This document shows, in pieces, positions 1 through 11,676 of a DNA stretch of 64,000 bases. The notes beneath the pieces were generated by a model. It was given only the letters and a program-made list of their open reading frames with translations, did not search any database and had not been told where the DNA came from. The translations under genes were made by a program, and so were the position numbers. Source of the DNA: Heterobilharzia americana (taxonomy: Eukaryota > Platyhelminthes > Trematoda > Strigeidida > Schistosomatidae); the NCBI GenBank assembly GCA_944470555.2, contig OX104134.1, positions 98,450,701-98,514,700 on the forward strand, in the 5' to 3' direction. The stretch's first letter is position 1; the number at the start of each line of letters is the position of its first letter.

Positions 1-2720
1 ACTAGTGCGTGAGTGATGTAACTGTCTACTCGCTAGCGCTTATGACTGATGTACGTCTGTTGCTCAAGTTCTCAAGGTAATCATTAGGCTAAGAGATGGG
101 AAACTTCGCTGCACTCTATTTACTTTTTAAATTTTGAAAATCAGTTGACAGGAAGCCTTGAATTTCTGGTAAATTTCGTTGTTTAAAGGGTGAGTTGTTC
201 GGTAAGTAATACTGTATTACTGTATCACATAAAGTAGACTAATCTAGTGTGAAATTTTCAAAAGGCTTTACTCGTACCAAGAAGTAAACTGAACCACAGG
301 ACATTTTGGTTCATCTTCCCAACTACTAGACCGGTGATCCATAAAATGTTATTTCAAATCTGTATGCAACTCAGATGTTTCTAAAACTCGATACTCTTTC
401 CGTATACATACAAAGATAAATGTAAGTGAAATCTCACACAAAAGTGCATCAGTCCAAGTTGTTGTTAGTGTGAAAGCGCTTGGCTTTCTATGGCCTTAGC
501 CTACTCGGGTTACCATTGCGCATCAACATGGGCTGTGAGTCACAATACGTAATAGATATCTCACCTACTGGAAAGAGTACAGTTTCACAACCTTACTGGC
601 CTAATTACAGTCATTGTCTAGCTCTCAACCTCTAAGCTTAGAAATGAACACTCTTTGGTTATGTATCAGAAGGCTGACAAATGTATTAATGTCCAAAGTT
701 TCCTAGATTTTCAATATTTCTTGTTGATAAAGAAGCATGCAAACCAACGTGTTTGAGTGGGTTAGTTCACAATTGCTGCTCGTATATTCAATGAAGCAGT
801 CTAAGAAGCTGAAGGAATGAATATTATTTGTAACAAGACAAGTTGGGTGAGGATGTTTGTCGTCTTTGAAAACCTAACCAGGCCTATTGCAGTGATACCA
901 CGTGGATGACCTTCCAAACTACTGTCAGTGGTAGAATAAAGAATTTGTTTATTGAGTTACAATTTGTGTGACTACGAACTGCTTCCTTTGGACAGACACA
1001 ATACATGTAAGACAAAAAAATATCGATATCTTTGATGTAACGAAGTGAAGAGAAGCATAACGTTTATTCACCAAGAGGTTGGTAAAAATTTCGATGTATA
1101 GTTTTTGAGTTATCCATTGCGAAATTGCATAAAGCTACAATTTTATTATAAAGGCAGAAGTAACTGGATTCTGAGAGTCCTTTTTGATCACTTTACCCTA
1201 GTGTGGTTAAAGGATTACTGCTCCTGAAAACCGGAGTCTTCAAAATGATGAGCCAATATTCAAAGAAGACGTGACAAACAACCAGTAAATCGTAACGCTT
1301 GATAAAATATAATACCTACTTACGTAGAAAGCAATCAGCACAACAGACATATAGGTTCAACTTTATTTTGTGCATCATATGAAGCGAATTGAAATGTCTT
1401 TGAATATCTTCAAGTGACCAGTTCGTATAGGTACAGAACAGCTTCATTGTTTGACTTCAGTATCAAATTCGATACCAGTAAAAAACCATGCCTAAAGTCA
1501 TCATTTCTAACTTATATGTTATTATTTAATATACAGACATTGTTTCACGGGAGTTTCATAAATGGAATATCCTCTTTTAGACGTAAAGGAAAAACTTTAA
1601 TCAACACATTTTTTATCACTTGTGTCATTCTCAAAAGATGTGCAGTCGCACTTAGCTACATAAGTATGCCTTCATCTTATCGTAAACAATGTCACCATGA
1701 TTTTAAAGACACATCAAGTTAACGTTTGAAGTGGAATTTCACATGATAAACAGATTGACAAAATCAAAATTCAAGGAACAAAACTACTTAGTCAGCTTTA
1801 AGGATTTACAATTTTAGTAAGATGATAAAGAAAGTGAATGGAAAACTTGCTTTTAAAAGCATAACTTCAGCTTACACTTCTGTATTACTTAAGATTCAGG
1901 AGTGCATGGTAGATGCCTACTTACTTTTGACTACTTGAAGTGAACCTTCTGAAATCATGTATCCGCTGTATACAAAGTTTTGCAAGATTGTTACTTTTGA
2001 TTAGCCTAGACTTAACTTTATTGAGCGATGGCAGAAGGTTTTCGAATTCACGCTGAACACTATGTCTTGGCATATGGCTTACCCATCTAGCTTCAAAGAA
2101 GCAGATGAACTGATATATCCGCACCTTCAGTCACATAATTACTATTTTGTGGCTAGTGTAAGAAATTAGTGGAGTTATAGCATGGAATTTTATTTGGATG
2201 GGTTTCGTCTGTCAACGTTGCAGGATGTCATCTCTTGTGTCATAACTGAGTTCCGCATGCTTTTTGTCATTCTCATTATCTATTCATTTCTTATTGCAAA
2301 TGAATATTTTAAATCACATTTTTGAGTTGACTTCATAAGCATACAGTGTGAGTAGACAGTCATCAGTGAGGAATGAAGTTAGAAATTATTAACCAAGACA
2401 AAAAAAGTCTGTTTAATAAGAACAAAAATTAAAAGGATAATTAGGCTTATGAATTGAAAAGCCTAAGAATTAGAAAGAATGAAGAACGGCAAAATTGCTT
2501 CTAGACACACAATTCCGGTTTCGACTTTTATATTACCTGAGCCTCAGCAATCCCTAACTAATCTATTAATTTTCATAATCTTTTTTGCTTAAATGGTTTT
2601 TTTATAGCCCAGTTGCTAATTTAGCATTCCCTTTCTCACCGACGACTGTCTATTCACATTATACGGTGAATTCTTCAACTTTATGTTGTTAACTTTTTAT
2701 TTTTCTCTCTTTCATTCTAG
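1..2720 (+). other. Presumed intron upstream of the penultimate stomatin exon
   Basis: I see no convincing exon here. The stretch ends in a pyrimidine-rich tract and AG at 2,719-2,720 that serves the exon starting at 2,721. Since that exon encodes a middle-to-late part of the SPFH domain, earlier exons must lie upstream, either outside the window or as small exons I cannot recognise. The open frames at 1,414-1,722 and 1,921-2,124 have A+T-driven composition and no family resemblance. The only repeat I recognise is a short R3 fragment near 410-470. Confidence 0.5.
410..470 (-). repeat. Fragment of dispersed repeat R3
   Basis: Read on the minus strand, this matches parts of the segments at 26,690-26,835 (minus), 30,935-31,045 (plus) and 50,545-50,650 (plus). 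The shared core contains GCACTTTTGTGTGAGATT or variants. The family is not identified. Its presence at four places in one window marks it as a dispersed repeat. Confidence 0.45.
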
Positions 2721-2799
2721 TAAAGATGTTCGTTTGCCCGTACAACTTCAAAGAGCGATGGCGGCTGAAGCTGAGGCTACAAGAGAAGCGCGTGCTAAG
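2721..2799 (+). CDS. Stomatin (band 7/SPFH protein), penultimate recognised exon
   Basis: This 79-nt internal exon has AG at 2,719-2,720 and GT at 2,800-2,801. After one leftover base of a split codon it encodes 26 residues beginning KDVRLPVQLQRAMAAEAEAT and ending REARAK. This is the highly conserved end of the SPFH/band 7 domain and start of the helical region of stomatins, close to the animal consensus (KDVxLPVQLQRAMAAEAEAxREARAK). Stomatins are hairpin-anchored membrane proteins that oligomerise in cholesterol-rich membrane and modulate ion channels and transporters. The reading frame continues exactly into the exon at 5,322, whose first codon is the valine expected after RAK. Earlier exons, including the start and membrane hairpin, are not visible here. 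Confidence 0.93.
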
Positions 2800-4559
2800 G
2801 TAACTAGCGGTAAAAGGTCATATTTCGATGATAACTGAAGCTTAGAGTGCTTTTCAGCTCCTCATGTCAGTCACAGGCTTACTTTCTTCACATTGTTTCA
2901 AGTATTCCCTAGATCTCAATCAATGGTCTGAGCATTTTAATTTTCTTTGGAAGTTACGGTAAAATCTGATAATCAAATTATACGATTATCATTATTAACT
3001 GAGAACGATGCAAGCATTTCTCTGAACAAATTCATAGTGCTTGGAATTATCCATTCATCTTATCGTAGTTTCATATGGGAGGTACAATTAATTAATTGTA
3101 ATTATCAGCAATTAAGTAGTCTGTACTACAATCAGCTCTACAGTCTATTGGTTCAAATTGCATACTTACAAATCATAATTACGTAATCAACAAAGAATAA
3201 ATACGAAATAACCAAGTGAAATGCTATTCGTTTCATTGTGCGTTAATAGAGTTGAAGTAAAGTATTTAAGCTTTGAAGACCAATATTCCGGTTGATAAAT
3301 GTGATATAAAATTGTGTTATCTTAGTATGCTAACTTTGAATTTCTTCGGTATTGTACTTTAAAATCTGAAACGGTACACTGGTGCATGCGAATCAAATGT
3401 AGACGACCTTGTACTTCGAAGAATCATGTAACAATTTGAAAAGATCACCAGAAGTACTTTCACTGCAAGATAATCTCATACAACTTGTCATTCGTAGACA
3501 GAGAACGGCCAATTGTTCCAATGAGTAGCGCAGTTTCATTGTTGATGAGGAAACTAATATCATCTGACAGTTTAATTGAGACTTGGTATTATTAAAACTA
3601 AGCACAAACAAATCCAAAGAATAATGATGTTCTCAGTGGCAAGGAATAGATGACTTCCATACCACGGGATGAGGATCGTATTTGTTTCTGCTGAAGAGAA
3701 GGAATATTGAACACCGAAATCTCTCAAAAGAAAAAAGTGGATTTTGCTCAGGTGTCTCTTTTGGCTTATGAGTAGGTCTGTAAACAATCCGTAAATCAGA
3801 CGCTGAGATTGTTAATTCCTTACAGTCTGTCAGCAAAACACCTTCAGCTAAGGTTTTGTCTGTTTTAGTACTTATAATAGATGTGCGCGATATACAGGCA
3901 TTGATGAGCTGTCTGGTGTGATGATAAAGTTCTCAGAAAATTCGCTGCCGTTTCAAATATACTTCCACAAGATAAGCAAAGTAGAAAATGGGATGTCAGT
4001 ATACGGATTTCTTTCACGCACACCTACATCAGATAGACTTTGAAGTTATGAAACTAAGGACAGATCCTTTTTTAACTTGTATACACACCCTAACTGTGCA
4101 GTATTGTTGTTAGCCGGTAATGCAGTGCAGGTAAGCCATATATATCTTACTATTCATTACCAGTGGATTGAACGCAACGCCAACCATGATTGTTAGATAT
4201 CAGATACTGCTTGACACTAGAGAGTTGACTCTGGTGAACCAATATGCAAAGATGCATTAATCGTACTAAAGAATTGTATTGTCCAGGAATGATCAGATTA
4301 AAGATATCAGATGGATCCTTTAATTTCGAGAAGAGAATACATTTTATGTTCATCAATCCGTTAATAATTTAAGCGGTTAGCACCAAACATACAAACCAGT
4401 CATCCTCCAGCCATAAAGGTGATGATAGACAGTGACTACTAGTGGAATCGTAAATGCTCATTTCGTCTTATTTAGAACTCGCCAGTTGGATGTACATGGG
4501 TTCCATGACATTATGTTCTCATTGTAACTCGAGCTTTATTCATTGAATCACTAAGTTAT

Positions 4560-4690
4560 GATAACGAAGGGCAGTTAGTATTAGTCTTGGTAGGGACATC
4601 ATCACTCACTAGGATACAGGAACAGTGGGCTAATGAGTCCTAGATAGAACGAAACTCGCATTCTGGAGTTCACTGTTGACTAGGTATAGG
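4560..4690 (+). repeat. Degenerate hammerhead-ribozyme repeat (Sm-alpha-like)
   Basis: The segment carries a CTAATGA box at 4,630-4,636 where an active hammerhead has CTGATGA, then GAAAC at 4,651-4,655, flanked by pairing arms CAGTG (4,623-4,627) and CACTG (4,671-4,675). This is the same layout as the better preserved copy at 35,566-35,637. The G-to-A change hits a core base known to be needed for cleavage, and stem II pairs poorly, so it is most likely dead. Repeat limits are approximate. Confidence 0.6.
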
Positions 4691-4842
4691 CAGTGACCAG
4701 CCAGTGTAAAGATCTATTATTGTTCTACACTTCGATGGTTGGCGGGAGGTGACTGAGAGAAGGAGCGAGATCTGAGTTCTGTACTTCTTGGTGGTTAACG
4801 GCAAAGCTTATCAGCAATCTGTATTTGACTGGTTACCATACA

Positions 4843-5250
4843 TCGATTGGTCACTGGAGAATAACCAATTTAACTTGGTCTAGTCCTGAGTGCTGACCAA
4901 ATTCTGTCGATAGTCTTTCTGCAATGTGGTCACCACTCTAAGAGGCTCAAAAGCGAGGTGCACTGCGATGGATATTAGATGATGGCAGGCAATCGACAGG
5001 AAGCCTTGGTCGACCTAGGTTTCATGCAGATTTGCTCGAGTCAGCAGGACATGCCTGGAGCCTCAACGGATATGATGTTGCCTTTGAAGTTTGAACCCAC
5101 ATCACGCAGTGTTGCAGTCAGAGATGTTGCCAATGAACTATTCAGGCTGCAACTTAACATATATTAATTGATCACTGGAGAGTTACTAATCTCACGGTGT
5201 CTAATCCAGAGTCCTAACCGAATTCTAAAGATCATTTCGACCGATAATTG
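4843..5250 (+). repeat. Dispersed repeat R1, two related ends about 324 bp apart
   Basis: A block starting near 4,845 (TCACTGGAGAATAACCAATT) recurs in diverged form from about 5,169 (TCACTGGAGAGTTACTAAT). Both run on to a related GAATTCT-type stretch. A third copy of the same end is at 20,728-20,800. The intervening sequence is slightly richer in G+C than the surrounding intron. The family is not identified; it could be tandem units or two nested copies. Confidence 0.5.
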
Positions 5251-5252
5251 TC

Positions 5253-5256
<4 letters not shown>

Positions 5257-5306
<50 letters not shown>
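5257..5306. repeat. (AT)25 microsatellite beside a splice acceptor
   Basis: Uninterrupted alternating A and T for 50 bases. Only about 15 bases (TGTTTATCTTTTCAG) separate it from the first base of the final stomatin exon, so it occupies the region where a branch point would normally lie. Confidence 0.97.
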
Positions 5307-5310
<4 letters not shown>

Positions 5311-5321
5311 TATCTTTTCAG

Positions 5322-5510
5322 GTGATTGCAGCTGAAGGAGAAGAGAAATCTTCTCTAGCTTTAAAACAAGCTGCAGATGTTATCAAGACATCACCATTTG
5401 CATTGCAATTACGTTATTTGCAAACATTAAGTGCCATTTCAGCTGAGAAAAATTCAACCATTATATTTCCGCTTCCAATTGATATGCTGGTCAATATGTT
5501 TCATCGTTAG
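5322..5510 (+). CDS. Stomatin (band 7/SPFH protein), terminal exon and stop
   Basis: Begins directly after AG at 5,320-5,321 with GTG coding an internal valine, not a start. It encodes 62 residues and a TAG stop. The sequence opens VIAAEGEEKSSLALKQAADV and includes SPFALQLRYLQTLSAISAEK and NSTIIFPLPIDML. These are the hallmark C-terminal elements of stomatins: the coiled segment after the SPFH domain, the LQLRYLQTL oligomerisation motif and the STIIFPLPID hydrophobic stretch. The protein ends soon after (VNMFHR), a shorter tail than vertebrate stomatin. Joined to the upstream exon it gives 88 continuous residues without a gap. The paralogue (stomatin versus stomatin-like 3) cannot be decided from this part, but SLP-2-type mitochondrial proteins lack this ending. 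Confidence 0.94.
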   Translation: MIAAEGEEKSSLALKQAADVIKTSPFALQLRYLQTLSAISAEKNSTIIFPLPIDMLVNMFHR

Positions 5511-5670
5511 CTGTTTCACATACACATACATCAAAATACAACTAACCTATTAGTATAAATATCTCACTGAAGTACTACCCTTTTTTTTCTCTTCTGTTCA
5601 TTAAATCTGTGTACTGTCTGTGTCATCGATACAAACTAGAAATAAAACTCTTTTACACATGTATAATACA
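5511..5670 (+). terminator. Stomatin 3' UTR and poly(A) signal
   Basis: A canonical AATAAA hexamer lies at 5,641-5,646, about 130 bases after the stop codon. Cleavage would be expected 10-30 bases further on. Further A-rich hexamer-like sequence near 5,870 could act as an alternative signal. Confidence 0.7.
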
Positions 5671-7094
5671 AATAATATGTCAACCGTACAACATTTAATC
5701 TTGGCTTCAACCTGACAAGTATCTCTTTTCATGGAATTGCTTTAGCTGTAACGTCTACAGTAGAATCTTCTCTTTTTCTTCTTCTATTTCTATTGCTGCT
5801 TCTTTTACGGTGTACTTAAAGTTGACAAGGCTTTTTATCGCTTTTTCAAAATAGTAGTATAGATTAAAAGTAAATAAATCTTGCAGATTCATGATGCAAC
5901 ATGTTTATTTCAACTATTTGTTTTTTCGTTTATTTAACTTAAGATAAACAGAAACATTTTATTCCTTTACCTTAAAGATTATCCAATTCAATATGTTCAT
6001 TAATTATTAATTTTACGAAACCCGTCATTCATTTATAGACTACTTAGACATTTTTAACAGTCGAATTAAAACAAAATATTCAATATTCAACGGTGTAATC
6101 TTTAAATTATGTCAAAAAATAATTGATGAATAGACAGTGCATGTTAATTTAAAACACCGAAGTTTTTCAATTCAAAATTGTTCATCTTTATCCTGATATT
6201 CTAATCCTACGGTTACTTGTTCTGTCCACAGAAACTACTCACCTATTCTTCTCAAGATTCCATCACCGTGTATTCTGATGTTCATTTCCACCTTGTGAGT
6301 TTGTTGTAAGACAATAGGATGTTGATAAAGTGCATGTAATTCAGTGTGTACTGTTTTGTCAATGTTTTCTTCTTAATTTTTGCTTCTTCTCACCTCTCTG
6401 CGATATCAACGTTACTTCAAAGCACTTATCAGTGTTTACCAACGTATTTTCAAGCTTTCGCATATGCATAGATCAAAGTTCACATGCTTGTCTGTCTGTG
6501 TACCTGTAGACTCCAAACAAGTTATGAGTTGAGTAAATTATGCTTTGTAGACAGAAAACGAAGAAAGAAAAATGAATTTTTAATATTAATTATTTATTCA
6601 TGTTTATAATAAATTAATTTCTCGTCAGTGTTTCTTCTACAGGAGGATAAAAATTGAGGGAAACATGTAAGAAGTACATATATAGCCAAAAGAGTATAGA
6701 TTTTGACGCTGGCACCTTCTAAATCGGATCGTCTTATAGTAATGAAGCAATCTAGATCCCGTTTATTTGATGTAGTACACAGTGATATAGTATTCTTTAC
6801 TGGAGGATGTTGTTGGCATAAATTATTTTTCATAATCATATCAATGTAACCACACAGCTTTCGTCATACAATTTTTATAGCCTCATCACCTCGCTTTCTT
6901 TGCATCTTGGTGGTGGTACAATTTTCCACATTTCTGGCACAATTATCTTGTCCTTCCTGTTACATATGTTAGGTGTTGCTTCGATGCACTTAACTATATT
7001 GGATTTTAGTACACTGTTTCTATCTCATCTCATTATATGGCTGTGTAAATATGGGGATTGGAGTATTCATGATTTTTCAGGGATGCGCTATTCT
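5671..7094. other. Unassigned intergenic DNA
   Basis: A+T-rich DNA with no supportable gene. The minus-strand frame at 6,594-6,839 has no recognisable motif and no clear splice context. Confidence 0.5.
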
Positions 7095-7510
7095 AAACTT
7101 GAGTAGACCCCTACGATTGAAGCAAGACTGTCACCATATAAGGAAGGAACATCAGATACCTTACGTAGGATTCTCAAAAGGGTTGGAATTAGGGTGGCAT
7201 TTAAACCTACAAACTCACTCAGAGATAAGCTTTGTCGGCTTGGTGATCCGATAGGACTAATTAAGCAAAATAATCTAATCTATCAAATTCCATGCACTGA
7301 CTGTGCGTGGGGTCAAGTACATCGGTCAAACTAACCGATCGGGGTCATTTAGAACAGCGGACAATAGGAATTCAGCTAAATATAGAGTGATAGACTCCAG
7401 TAAGGTCAATAATCTAGAAAAGCACTCAGCTATTGAAGTGGATGGATCAACACACAACCACACAATAGGGTGGGTGGAATAAAACCACTGCACATCAGTT
7501 CAATATAGTT
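7095..7510 (+). mobile_element. Penelope-like element remnant P1 (linker and GIY-YIG)
   Basis: From about 7,142 one frame reads GTSDTLRRILKRVGIRVAFK followed by PTNSLRDKLCRLGDP and then LIYQIPCTDC. This is the conserved connector and cysteine motif between the reverse transcriptase (RT) and the GIY-YIG endonuclease of Penelope-like elements. After a frameshift near 7,315 the sequence continues KYIGQTNRS, which is the YIG half of the endonuclease, and degenerate text that includes EKHSAIE. The RT is missing upstream. This copy is a 5'-truncated, frameshifted remnant, and its connector resembles that of P5 at 45 kb more than the other PLE pieces here. Confidence 0.8.
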
Positions 7511-8839
7511 AGGTGAGGAGTGGGACTGATTACTGAATCTTTGTTCATAGAATTAACATATTACACATGTAACAGGAGTAACGCAATATCTGTGGATAAT
7601 TTTACTACCAATAAAAGTAAGGAATATGAGGTGACAGGTCGATAGAAATCAGATGTTAAAAGTAGTGTGATTACATTTATATTATTATAAACAATAATTT
7701 ATGCTTGAAACTTCATCAAGTAAGTGATACTATATCACTATGTGTTATATTGAATAAACAATCTAATATGGAAATATACTCAACTACAACCCCCGAGTTT
7801 TACACTTAAATCTAGATCCAGAACTTCCCGTTGGTCGAACACTACCATCTAGACTGGTGGTCACGTTTGAGACACTCACTACACCGTTACCAGAGCAGAA
7901 AAAATCAGATGTATGCTGATTAACATCAGATGGTCATATGGTTCGAATACTCGCATGCCACAGAAGGTCATTCATAGGCTGAGTAGTTTGTTAGTGAAGT
8001 CATTCAAAATCTTTCGAGGCAACATTAATTTTCTCAAGATTGTGTCAAAAGCGAAACACACTAGAACTTCCTGTCAATTAATGTTCAACACCTAAGATTA
8101 TGGACCCAGTTTGAAGTTTCAAAAATCTATACTTTTGAGTAGGGGAATAGATTCTGAAGAAAACTGCAAACACACTGTCACTTATCGCCCTTCATAGCCT
8201 GAGAGTGGACAAGAGGCTGACTACTCAGTAAATAATCTGTACGCTAATACCAAGCATGAGAAAATCACTACTGGTTAAAGGTGGAAGGGTAAGGCTTTCG
8301 AGTAAAAAGGGTGTAGCAATTCGGTCAGCTACTGTGCCGTAAAACAGCAACATTATTTTCACCAATTTCACGGGTTTCTCATCGTCACAGTCAGTAACTC
8401 ATAGTGAAAAGTCGTTCATTTTTTTCAGTTTCCAAAACCACTTGCTAAAAATGAAGTAAAATTTAGGACAAATAAGGTAGCAACGAAAACATTTTCCCTT
8501 ACGACAACATTTTCGAAGGCTAGACAGTCAAAACTGTACTCAACAGTGATTAATTTAAAGTAGTCGCATAATGGTGGTGTATTCTGCAAAGAAACGCTTC
8601 CCACCGAAAACCATAATTTATGGAGGTCAGAAATGGATGTTAGCTAAGAAATGGAGCAGGTTTCTTATGTAAAAATTGCCACATAATTGTTAAGTCAACA
8701 TTTTTCATCATGAAAAGACAATAACAAAAATAAGCCAACAGGAAGTTGCATAAAGACTGATACTACAGTCGTGTTAAGAGAAAGTTGCATACGGGAAGTT
8801 TTGATACACAAAGAACAGATTTAAAAACTATTGCTAGCT
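7511..8839. other. Unassigned DNA between two Penelope-like remnants
   Basis: No gene or recognisable domain. The plus frame at 7,913-8,095 is short and unremarkable. Decayed 5' sequence of the following PLE may extend into the last 100-200 bases. Confidence 0.4.
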
Positions 8840-9935
8840 AGTAGTTTAACTGTAAATAGATGGCTGAATGGAAGACTTTAGGATTTTTATCCAAAGACGT
8901 TGCAGATAGCTTCGTATTAGCCGTTAAGTAGTTCTGCATGTTCAGAGATGACAATGGCGTCCCCTCTTGGCACATTCCTAGCTGTGCTTCATAGCCTCTC
9001 TTGAAAATGGTTTCGTTAGTTAAATAATTGGTCAACTATACGTCGTCGATGAAATGTTTGTCATGTGCCATGAAGAAATGTAATTGAACAGTTTCCTCAA
9101 TACCTTCAATGATGCAAATTCATGCATAAAATTCACTCCAGAGTGTCAAACAAACTAGATTTTCTCACTCCTGGATATACTACTACCAATGAAATTGGAT
9201 AACTATATGCGAAAATCGGTGTGCAGAAAACTAACATGGACTGGACAGCTTATCAACTTTAAAAGCTATGCCCCACAAATTAGCAAACAGAACCGTTTAG
9301 GTTGATCATGTTCTAGGTTTCGAAAGACCTATTCTGAAAACACACTACAAAGTGAATTAGCTATGGTTTTTACATAACATTCTACCAGAAAGTGGATATC
9401 CACCCGGACTCATTGACTCTAACATGAAAGAAAAGCCACAGATACAAAAGGAAGCAATCTCTTGAAGAAAACTCCTTACATGAACCTGGAATTCAAAGGT
9501 AATATTACAGCTAAAATCCTCAAAAAGTGTCTCCCAAGATCTGTGAGGAGGATATTTCACTCAGCCAACTTGAGAACCAAATATTTCACCAAGTAATTAA
9601 TATATGAATGAGTCAAGAACAGACTACTACTTATGGTCACCTGAATGTGAATATATCAGTTTACTTGTTCCTGGGGAGCAACGTACATTGCCGTACACTC
9701 CATCATGTCCGTAAAAGTATTTTGGAAGGTTGTCCCATTTGGTTATCTAGGAGAGAGAGAGGGAGAAAAAATTCGGTACTTCTATTCTTTAACACCTTGT
9801 TATCTCTAGACATCTGACCTCTCAAAGTAGTGCCTTCAAAGTAAAGTGCATTTTATAAATCCAAGGAGGTTTAAGGCATAATTTATATAGAACTGAATCA
9901 TTGGCGATTCACTATATGAAACCTGACGGTCGTGG
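8840..9935 (+). mobile_element. Penelope-like element remnant P2 (RT to GIY-YIG)
   Basis: Reading across stops and frameshifts, the PLE order is clear. An RT motif reads MASPLGTFLAVLHSLS near 8,950 (family pattern MGSPLGPLLA). The catalytic box follows as YVVDEMFVM near 9,040, where a YVDD-type motif has been altered. Next come LLDILLPMKLDNYMRKSVCR and KLTWTGQLINFKSYAP (9,175-9,275), then LEFKGNITAKILKKCLP (about 9,500) before the endonuclease, and finally a C-terminal stretch TESLAIHYMKPD near 9,890 (family pattern AEAIAIxxxKPELC). Several in-frame stops show it is inactive. It runs convergently toward P3, which lies on the other strand. Confidence 0.8.
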
Positions 9936-10589
9936 TCAAAAATATTATTACAGCTCATCAGCCTTACCATAGAGAAAATAGTAACTTCCTTTCGCATTTC
10001 GAGACTTTCAATTCTGCTGCTGAACGATGTGGTATTCACGTGTCCCAAATGATCAACAGGAGACTGTAGTTCATTTTCAATGATTTTATACGCCATTATG
10101 AACACCTGTAGCAAAATAAGGTCTTGGAAAAACAGAAGTATCTTCACTGTTACATTTTTGTCGTATCGTTTAACAGGAGATCTTTCGTTTGTTAGTCAGT
10201 TTGTTCGAAAATGAAGTTGCCAATTTTTTTTTACACTATTATGATAAGCTCAGTTGTCCATTGTTGGAAGCCATGATTGAAGCTATATATGAACTTAAAC
10301 AAAAAATTCATAGAAAAATCGCTATTTGTCCACTGAAAAACGAAAAGAAGTTACAAAGAAAATAATTATCCACCTGACAACCCAATTTCACAGCTAGACA
10401 TTAGTAAATTTATCAACAGAATGATAACATGATGTTCCAAACAAGTTTCCTGTCAAAGGTCAAACTAAGTCGATAGATATATGTAAAGAATGAAATGACA
10501 CTTGGCAACACAAGACATGATCTTCATAGACTTTTATAAAATTCAGAGAACAGTAAGATTTGGTATCTGATTAAGGCCGTGGTAAAGAG

Positions 10590-11400
10590 AGTGTTTGTAT
10601 ATGTTTCTTTTGAACATACAGCTGAGGCTTGAAGCTATGGACTGCTAAAAGCTTCAGCTGCACACAATTGTCTAATCCTCACCTCTTTTGGACGGTTTCA
10701 TTGAACTTTGTAAAGAACTCTGTATCACGGTTCCAGTGGAGTCAGATGTTTAAAGCCTATGAGATGTTTGGCAATTGAGCTGGATATGGTTTTGTGCTCC
10801 TCCTAAGCAGCAGGCTTTTCAAGTGAGTGCATAGTACTGCCAATATACACGCCACCATAGGAGCAAATGAACTTATAAATACACACTGATCACGCAATAT
10901 GCTTCAGCTTGTCTTTCAATCACTGAAGAATCAACTACTGACATGAGAAAAGAATACGGAGATTTGTGGTATTAAATTTTCTACTAAGGGACTTTGATAA
11001 ACGTTGACGAAGGATGTCCTCAGCAGTATTACCTTTAAATCTGAGATTCACCGAAGTTTTCTTCGAAGTTGTATGAATCTTTTCCACGGGTATACATTAT
11101 CTGACAGTATTTCTTGGAAGGTTTCTAATTCTTGACAAAAATCATTACCACTGTATATGTTTCTTACTCATAATTAGAATGAGTGGATACGATTCTTCTT
11201 CCTACCTTAAGGTATCCAACTTTGAAGGTTATTAAGTTGCTTGTTCCAAGTGAGCTTCCTGTAAATACAATATAGAAGGTATATTTTGCCATAATTATCG
11301 GCTGCCAGTTTTTTTGTAATCTGTCTAAAACTATGAGGAATTTGCTTGTGAAATGGGAGTGAAATGTAATGACAATCAAACCTGGTAGTAAATGCTACTA
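10590..11400 (-). mobile_element. Penelope-like element remnant P3 (thumb and GIY-YIG)
   Basis: On the minus strand, from high to low coordinates, it reads YCIYRKLTWNKQLNNLQSWI, then RFKGNTAEDILRQRLSKSLS with SRKFNTTNLRILFSC, then CVFISSFAPM. In a shifted frame the same place reads KFICSYGGVYIGST. These are the PLE tail of the RT, the linker and the GIY-YIG core, where YIG is intact. The catalytic RT box is absent, and there are stops and frameshifts. It belongs to the same PLE subgroup as P2, P4 and P8 (FKGN/FKGD-type linker). Confidence 0.78.
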
Positions 11401-11676
11401 CTATTAGTCTTAGTTATTAGCGCCTATCCATAGAGTGATTACTGCGGCTTATTTAGTAGTTTGACGATGTCACTGATTGGTAATAATTAAAGACAAGCTA
11501 CTGATTCTAACGTTAAGATGATTCAGCTTAGAAACTGTGGCAAATGAGAAACAAACTAGATGATAAATCATCTTGTCTTTCTGTTGCCGCCGAAATTGAT
11601 TCGCCAGTGTTCATGTCGAAGGAACTGTCATTAGCTTTTTGCGTTAATTAAATGTTTTCATCTCGGTCTCCGACAG

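Larger units (their letters stand above)
2800..5321 (+). other. Stomatin intron (2.5 kb) with repeat insertions
   Basis: The intron is bounded by GT at 2,800 and AG at 5,320-5,321. It contains a degenerate hammerhead-type repeat (about 4,560-4,690), dispersed repeat R1 (4,843-5,250) and an AT dinucleotide run directly before the acceptor. The short open frames at 3,393-3,836 and 4,150-4,356 (minus) and 2,947-3,186 and 4,979-5,167 (plus) show no family resemblance; the last lies within repeat R1. Confidence 0.8.

Noticed and set aside
1414..1722. 102-codon frame in the presumed stomatin intron
   Set aside because: Composition typical of A+T-rich noncoding DNA, no splice or domain evidence.
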